In this document: piece by piece, positions 59,396 to 64,000 of the stretch
Layout of the letters: every line of letters begins with the position of its first letter
Numbering within the stretch: position 1 is the first letter of the stretch
Origin: Blumeriella jaapii
Lineage: Eukaryota > Ascomycota > Leotiomycetes > Helotiales > Drepanopezizaceae
DNA: 64,000 bases
Reading direction: 5' to 3'
NCBI GenBank assembly: GCA_009599575.1
Contig: VWND01000001.1
Span: 620,001-684,000, forward strand
Translations under genes and position numbers: made by a program
Notes under the pieces: model-generated
Told to the model about the DNA's origin: nothing
Seen by the model: the letters and a program-made list of their open reading frames with translations, nothing else
Database searches by the model: none

Positions 59396-62300
59396 ATGGG
59401 TAAAAAGAGTAAAAAACCCACGGTTGGAGTGTCCAAGGTGGCCAATTCGAAGAGCGACACTCTAGCGTCGTTCGACGAGCAAGCTCTGTCTGCCCTCACA
59501 GAGAAAATCGAGAAGGAGTTTGGGAAAACCAAGTCGGCGAAAGCATTACCAGAAACAACCAAATCCGAAGGGAAGGAAGACAAGCCGAGTCGCAAATCAA
59601 AGAATGAGAGAAAGGATAAAGGCGCGGAAGGGAAAGGTAACGCTTCTGAGCTTACTCCAGGGACGAAGAGGGATGCGCACGGAAATGCGAAGCGTGCAGG
59701 CAAATCAGCAGCTAAGAGCCAGAAAGGGCCGGAGAAGAAACACAATGGCGGCGACAAAGATGCTAGAGCTGTGCTTTTGGAAGAAATACTGGCCTTGGGT
59801 GGAACTGAGGAGGATCTCGACTTGGTAGGAGACGTTGCGTCTGAGGAAGAGGAGGAGGACTCCAATGCTGCAAAATCTTCCGACAAATCATTCCAGAAGG
59901 ATTTCGCAAAGTTCGTCGCTGGGCTCGGAATAGAGGGGAACATGGCAGAGGACGATGCAGACTCCGAAGCTGAGGAGCCGGCCGACGACGGCGAGTGGGA
60001 AGGGGCCCCAGACTTGGTAGAGCAGGAGTCTGAGAGTGAGGAAATCGCTCAAGTACCAGCCAAGAAGGCGAAATTGTCTATCACGGAGGCTCAATCATCC
60101 AGTAATCCCAACCGTCTTGTTAGTATCATATCCGATTGAACAGCTGGTCTGACTAACTCTTCAAAGGCTTTTGAAGCGCGGCCTGACTGGCATGCTGCAG
60201 CCCTACCTGAACTTCCAAAACCGGACGCAAACAGTGCTTCGCGTTATCAGAGTGCCATCACAAACTTGAAGGAGTACGCAAAGACCTTATTGGAAGCTGA
60301 TAGCAATCTTTACGCCTCGAAGCATCTTTCTTCGTCATCTTCGCATCGTTTCTTATCAACAATTATGGCGTCTGGTACCCTGTCCGACAAGGTCTCCGCA
60401 TTGACTTTAGTTGTTCAGGAATCTCCTGTTCACACAACCAAATCTTTCGAGAGTCTCTTGACCTTGGCCAAAAAGAACAGTCGAGGACAGGCTGTCACTG
60501 CGTTAGGCGCCTTGAAGGATCTTCTCGGTAGCGGCGTTGTATTGCCAGCTGATAGACGTCTCAGAGTCTTTTCCTCGCAGCCAGGCCTTGTTGGTACCCT
60601 TCAGGAAAATGACGTTTCTCATTGGACTTCCAACGAAAAGCTTCCCGGGGACATCACAAAAGCGCATCTAATCTCATGGGCATACGAAGACTGGTTAAAA
60701 GACAGCTACTTTGACATGCTGAAGGTCCTAGAAGGCTGGTGTAACGATGAGATCGAATTCGCTCGGTTACGGGCTGTGACATACACGTATGAGCTTCTGA
60801 AAGAGAAGCCGGAGCAGGAGGCCAATTTGCTTCGCCTACTAGTCCATAAACTGGGGGATCCGGACAAGAAAATTGCATCACGGACTTCATATCTACTTCT
60901 TCAGCTGCAAACATCTCACCCACTGATGAAACCAATCATCGTACGCTCAATAGAGAGCGAGCTACTCTTGCGCCCAGGACAGAGCTCTCATGCGAAGTAC
61001 TATGCAATCAACACGCTGAACCAGACGATCTTAAGTGGCAGAGAGGAAGAACTTGCCCAGAAGCTTATAAGCATCTACTTCGACCTTTTCGTAGCGCTTC
61101 TGAAAAAGCCTGAACCAACACAAGTGGTTGGGCCTCCAACCAATCGAAAAGGTCAAGTGCAAGGAGGAGGAGCTCCTAAAGGACGGAAGGCAATCGCCAA
61201 GGCAACAAAAGAAGAAGAGGCCAAACAGACAAGTGAGGAGGTGACCGAGAAGATGATCTCAGCTGTTCTAACTGGTGTGAACCGTGCATTCCCGTTCTCG
61301 AAGTCGGATGATACCACGTTAGTATTTCTGTTGAGCCCCTCCGAATTCTCACTAATTGTTTTCCAGCCTTGAGAAGCACATGGATACTTTATTCAGAATC
61401 ACTCACTCCTCGAATTTCAACACAAGTATCCAGGCTCTGATGCTCATCGAGCAACTGTCTACCTCCAAGCACATCGCAGTTGACAGGTTCTACCGCACTC
61501 TTTACGAATCTCTCCTCGACCCGCGTCTAGTAAACTCTTCAAAACACGCCCTATACCTCAACCTTCTTTTCCGCGCCCTACGAGCGGACCTAAACATTAA
61601 GCGCGTGAAAGCTTTTACCAAACGTATGCTCCAAATCGTTACTCTCCACCAACCGCCCTTCATCTGTGGCATCATTTACCTGATTCGCGAACTCGAATCT
61701 ACTTTTCCCTCTTTGAAGTCTCTCCTCAGTGACCCCGAGGCCGATGAAGAAGCCGACGAGGAAGTCTTCCGCGATGTCCCAGAGGACGGCGTCTCTGCCG
61801 ATCTCCCCGCGCCAAAATCCGCCCCGAAACATCTCTATGATGGTCGCAAACGAGACCCGGAACATAGCAACGCCGATAAGAGCTGTCTATGGGAGCTCAT
61901 TCCATTCTTACACCACTTCCACCCATCTGTCTCCCTCTTCGCAGATCGTCTGTTGAAAAACGAAAAGATGCCTCCTAAGCCCGACCTGACTTCACACACC
62001 TTGACTCACTTCCTTGACCGCTTCGTGTACCGCAATGCTAAAGCAGTTACGAATAAGGACGGCGATGTCAAGGTCAAGACCAAAGGCAGTTCCATCATGC
62101 AGCCATTGTCGGGCGGTGACAGCAAGGGCATATTGCTGTCCAGTCGCTCAGCTAATAGCGGGCAGCAACCTGTCAACACCGAAGCCTTCTGGCGGAAGAA
62201 GGTGGAAGACGTGGCTGTGGATGAGGTGTTCTTCCATAAGTACTTCTCTCAGATTGGGAAGGGGAAGCAAGCCGCAACTGGGAAGGGCAAGAAGGAGAAG

Positions 62301-62750
62301 AAGACTGCAGGCGATGGGTCTGAGGAGGACGACGAAGCCGAGGACGAGATCTGGCAAGCGCTCGTCGAGTCTCGACCCGAAGTCGAGGGCAGAGACAGCG
62401 AGGACGAGGACATGGAGATGCTGGATCTCGACGATTCCGACATGGCCTCGGACTCAGACGCGGAGGTGGATGTCGAGAGCGACGGCGATGGTGTTGCGCT
62501 CGACAACTCCGAGGACGAGATGTCTCTTGACGGGGACGTGGATGCAGATGTCGATGTGGAGGGCACCGATGACGAGGACATGGACGAGTTGTTTGCGAAG
62601 GAGGCGCAGGGTGGCAAGGCCGAGGACACGGACAAGGCGGAGACGAGCAGGCAGCGGAAGAAGAAGTTCAAGAGCCTGCCCACGTTCGCGTCGGCGGATG
62701 ACTATGCCGCAATGCTCGATAACGACGAGGGCGAGGATGAGGGCCTGTAA
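59396..62750 (+). CDS. mak21: Mak21/Noc1 (CEBPZ) ribosome biogenesis protein
   Basis: Nucleolar HEAT-like protein of the CBF/Mak21 family; with Noc2 it escorts pre-60S particles. Three exons, 59396..60118, 60167..61317 and 61367..62750, give about 1,085 residues. The first 240 residues are Lys/Glu-rich and disordered. The central part is helical: WTSNEKLPGDITKAHLISWA, YFDMLKVLEGWCNDEIEFAR and HAKYYAINTLNQTILSGREE. The CBF domain follows: IQALMLIEQLSTSKHIAVDR, YESLLDPRLVNSSKHALYLN, LELIPFLHHFHPSV-like CLWELIPFLHHFHPSVSLFA, and THFLDRFVYRNAK. The acidic tail is rich in Asp/Glu/Ser. Both introns are GT-AG with CTAAC or CTAAT branch sites. The start was taken at MGKKSKKP because the frame upstream of it looks non-coding. 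Confidence 0.93.
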
Positions 62751-63028
62751 GAACAGGACGTCACATGACAGTTTGTTTTCTCACAAGCATAAGGCCATTC
62801 ACAGCCCTAGGTGTTTCAATGTAATGTCAAGACCCGAGTTTGCATTTCCTGACTAAAAACCAGCCAAACCCAAATCCACTGCATTTCCCCATTTCCCTAT
62901 CGCTCCATAACCAGCACTAACTGACGGCAATGCAATAAGGAAAAAACTCCAGAATCATCGTTCCTTTCTCCTCCTCCCTTCTCTCTCTAGCTTTCCTCCC
63001 CTAGGCAAGCCAGGCTACTCAGCGCGCT
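62751..63028. other. Intergenic between convergent 3' ends
   Basis: About 280 bases; nothing notable seen. Confidence 0.5.
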
Positions 63029-63897
63029 TCACGTATCAAACCAGTCCAACTCATCGCGCTGCGAGAAGATGGCACGGTACACCTTATCCCCACCCGGCTT
63101 CTCGGCCTCCTCGGTGTGGATGCAGTGCAGCTCGGCCGTCTCGGCATCGCCGGTGATGAAGGCGCGGAACATAAAGTACGCATCCGAAGCCCTATTTTTG
63201 TTGTTCGATTCCCTCGTCAGTCCAGTCCAGTCCAGTGGTTTTCACACGGCTCCTTTCGTTCTGCATCACGTACTCACGCTGCTTGAGATTTGCTATTTTA
63301 GGAAAAGGAGGAGGAGGAGGAGGAGGAGACGTACTTCTCGGGGAACGCATGCGAGGGGTCGCATTCTGGCAACAACACCTTTCCGAAGAGATGGAGGCCG
63401 TAGGCTGAGGCTGCGACGCGGACTTCTTTCAGGTCGTCGGCTGGCACGGCGTGGTTATCAGCACCATCCCTCTACTCATCACATCACAGCACATCACACC
63501 CCTTGGTTGCTCTCCTCCCCCCCTAATCTCTGGCTTAAAGTTCTCTCTTTCCAGAGAGCCGTTTCGGGCGAGAGGAGAAAGACGAAGGAAGGAAAGAAGG
63601 AAAGCGAAGAGGGAAACAAAGACGTACAAGAGAAGGTGGTCAGCTGCTTGTCGGACATGTTTCGGACGGCGTAGAAGTACTCAGGCTCGTGCTTGGTCAT
63701 CTCGTGGCGGAGGTGCTGCAGCTTGGTCTTGAGCTCACTCTCGATCTGTTGGAAGGCGCGGATGGAATCCTCCCTGCGGGTTTGGGTTCGTTAATGTTGT
63801 ACTCTTCTTTGAATGGGTGTGTAGGGGGAGGAGGTGGTGGGTGTGCGTACTTGGGAGGATGGGCTGGGCCCATGGTGACGGTGTCGGCGGTTGCCAT
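63029..63897 (-). CDS. Small conserved protein of unknown function
   Basis: 153 residues in four exons: complement(63029..63191, 63335..63440, 63628..63773, 63851..63897). All introns are GT-AG, and the phases agree throughout, which supports a real gene. The protein starts MATADTVTMGPAHPPK, then a helical EDSIRAFQQIESELKTKLQH and HEPEYFYAVRNMSDKQLTTF. Next come EVRVAASAYGLHLFGKVLLP and KASDAYFMFRAFITGDAETA. It ends VYRAIFSQRDELDWFDT. There is no signal peptide or membrane segment. I do not recognise the family. Intron 3 (63192-63334) holds a GGA run and a CCAGT run. Confidence 0.75.
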
Positions 63898-64000
63898 GTT
63901 GAAGTGCTTGAGTTGGATGATGTGAGTGGTGTGATGTTTGTGTGTGTGTGTGAGAGAGAGAGTGTGTGTGTGTGTGTGAAAGAGACAGAGAGAGAGAGTG
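63898..64000. repeat. GT and GA dinucleotide runs at the window edge
   Basis: Mixed GT and GA runs directly upstream of the last gene, reaching the end of the window. Confidence 0.8.

Overview
The window is nuclear DNA of a filamentous ascomycete (Pezizomycotina). The genes are single transcription units on both strands, broken by short introns (mostly 45-80 nt) with a CTAAC/CTGAC branch site shortly before the acceptor. The proteins are typical of fungi: Tim54, the Mtr-type amino acid permease, Cid2, a UPF0643 protein and a fungal MpaB-like oxygenase. I cannot place it to order. There is no operon, CRISPR array, rRNA or convincing tRNA.

Layout. 1-4.0 kb: 3' end of tim54 (+) facing the NatA auxiliary subunit gene (-). 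5.3-10.4 kb: a UPF0643 protein and a mitochondrial carrier (both -), separated by 2.7 kb of simple repeats. 10.7-20 kb: a run of plus-strand genes: cid2, eIF3h, adenosylhomocysteinase, oligoribonuclease and phosphoglucomutase. 21-32.6 kb: minus-strand amino acid permease, a glutamine-rich AT-hook protein and the Nup84/Nup107 nucleoporin. 34-46 kb: SUMO (+), a disordered protein (-), a one-chain alpha-beta succinyl-CoA ligase-like protein (+), Vps37 (-) and an F-box protein (+). 47-64 kb: a GMC oxidoreductase (-), a conserved unknown (-), an MpaB-like oxygenase (+), mitochondrial-type prolyl-tRNA synthetase (-), Mak21 (+) and a small conserved unknown (-). Most genes are housekeeping. Several serve mitochondria (Tim54, the carrier, the ligase-like protein, prolyl-tRNA synthetase). 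I see no metabolic gene cluster and no complete transposon.

Three things stand out. First, 36830-39309 encodes both halves of a succinyl-CoA ligase in one polypeptide. The junction lies inside one exon, and the beta half has lost key nucleotide-binding residues, so it may be a new kind of enzyme or a pseudo-enzyme. Second, 4 of about 60 introns use GC-AG ends, which is high. Third, about ten single-base frame breaks fall in otherwise conserved genes, mostly at homopolymers; I read these as assembly indels, so the exon models step over them and mark where they are. Gene-poor stretches carry many microsatellites and a dispersed palindrome-forming pentamer (TACTG/CAGTA).
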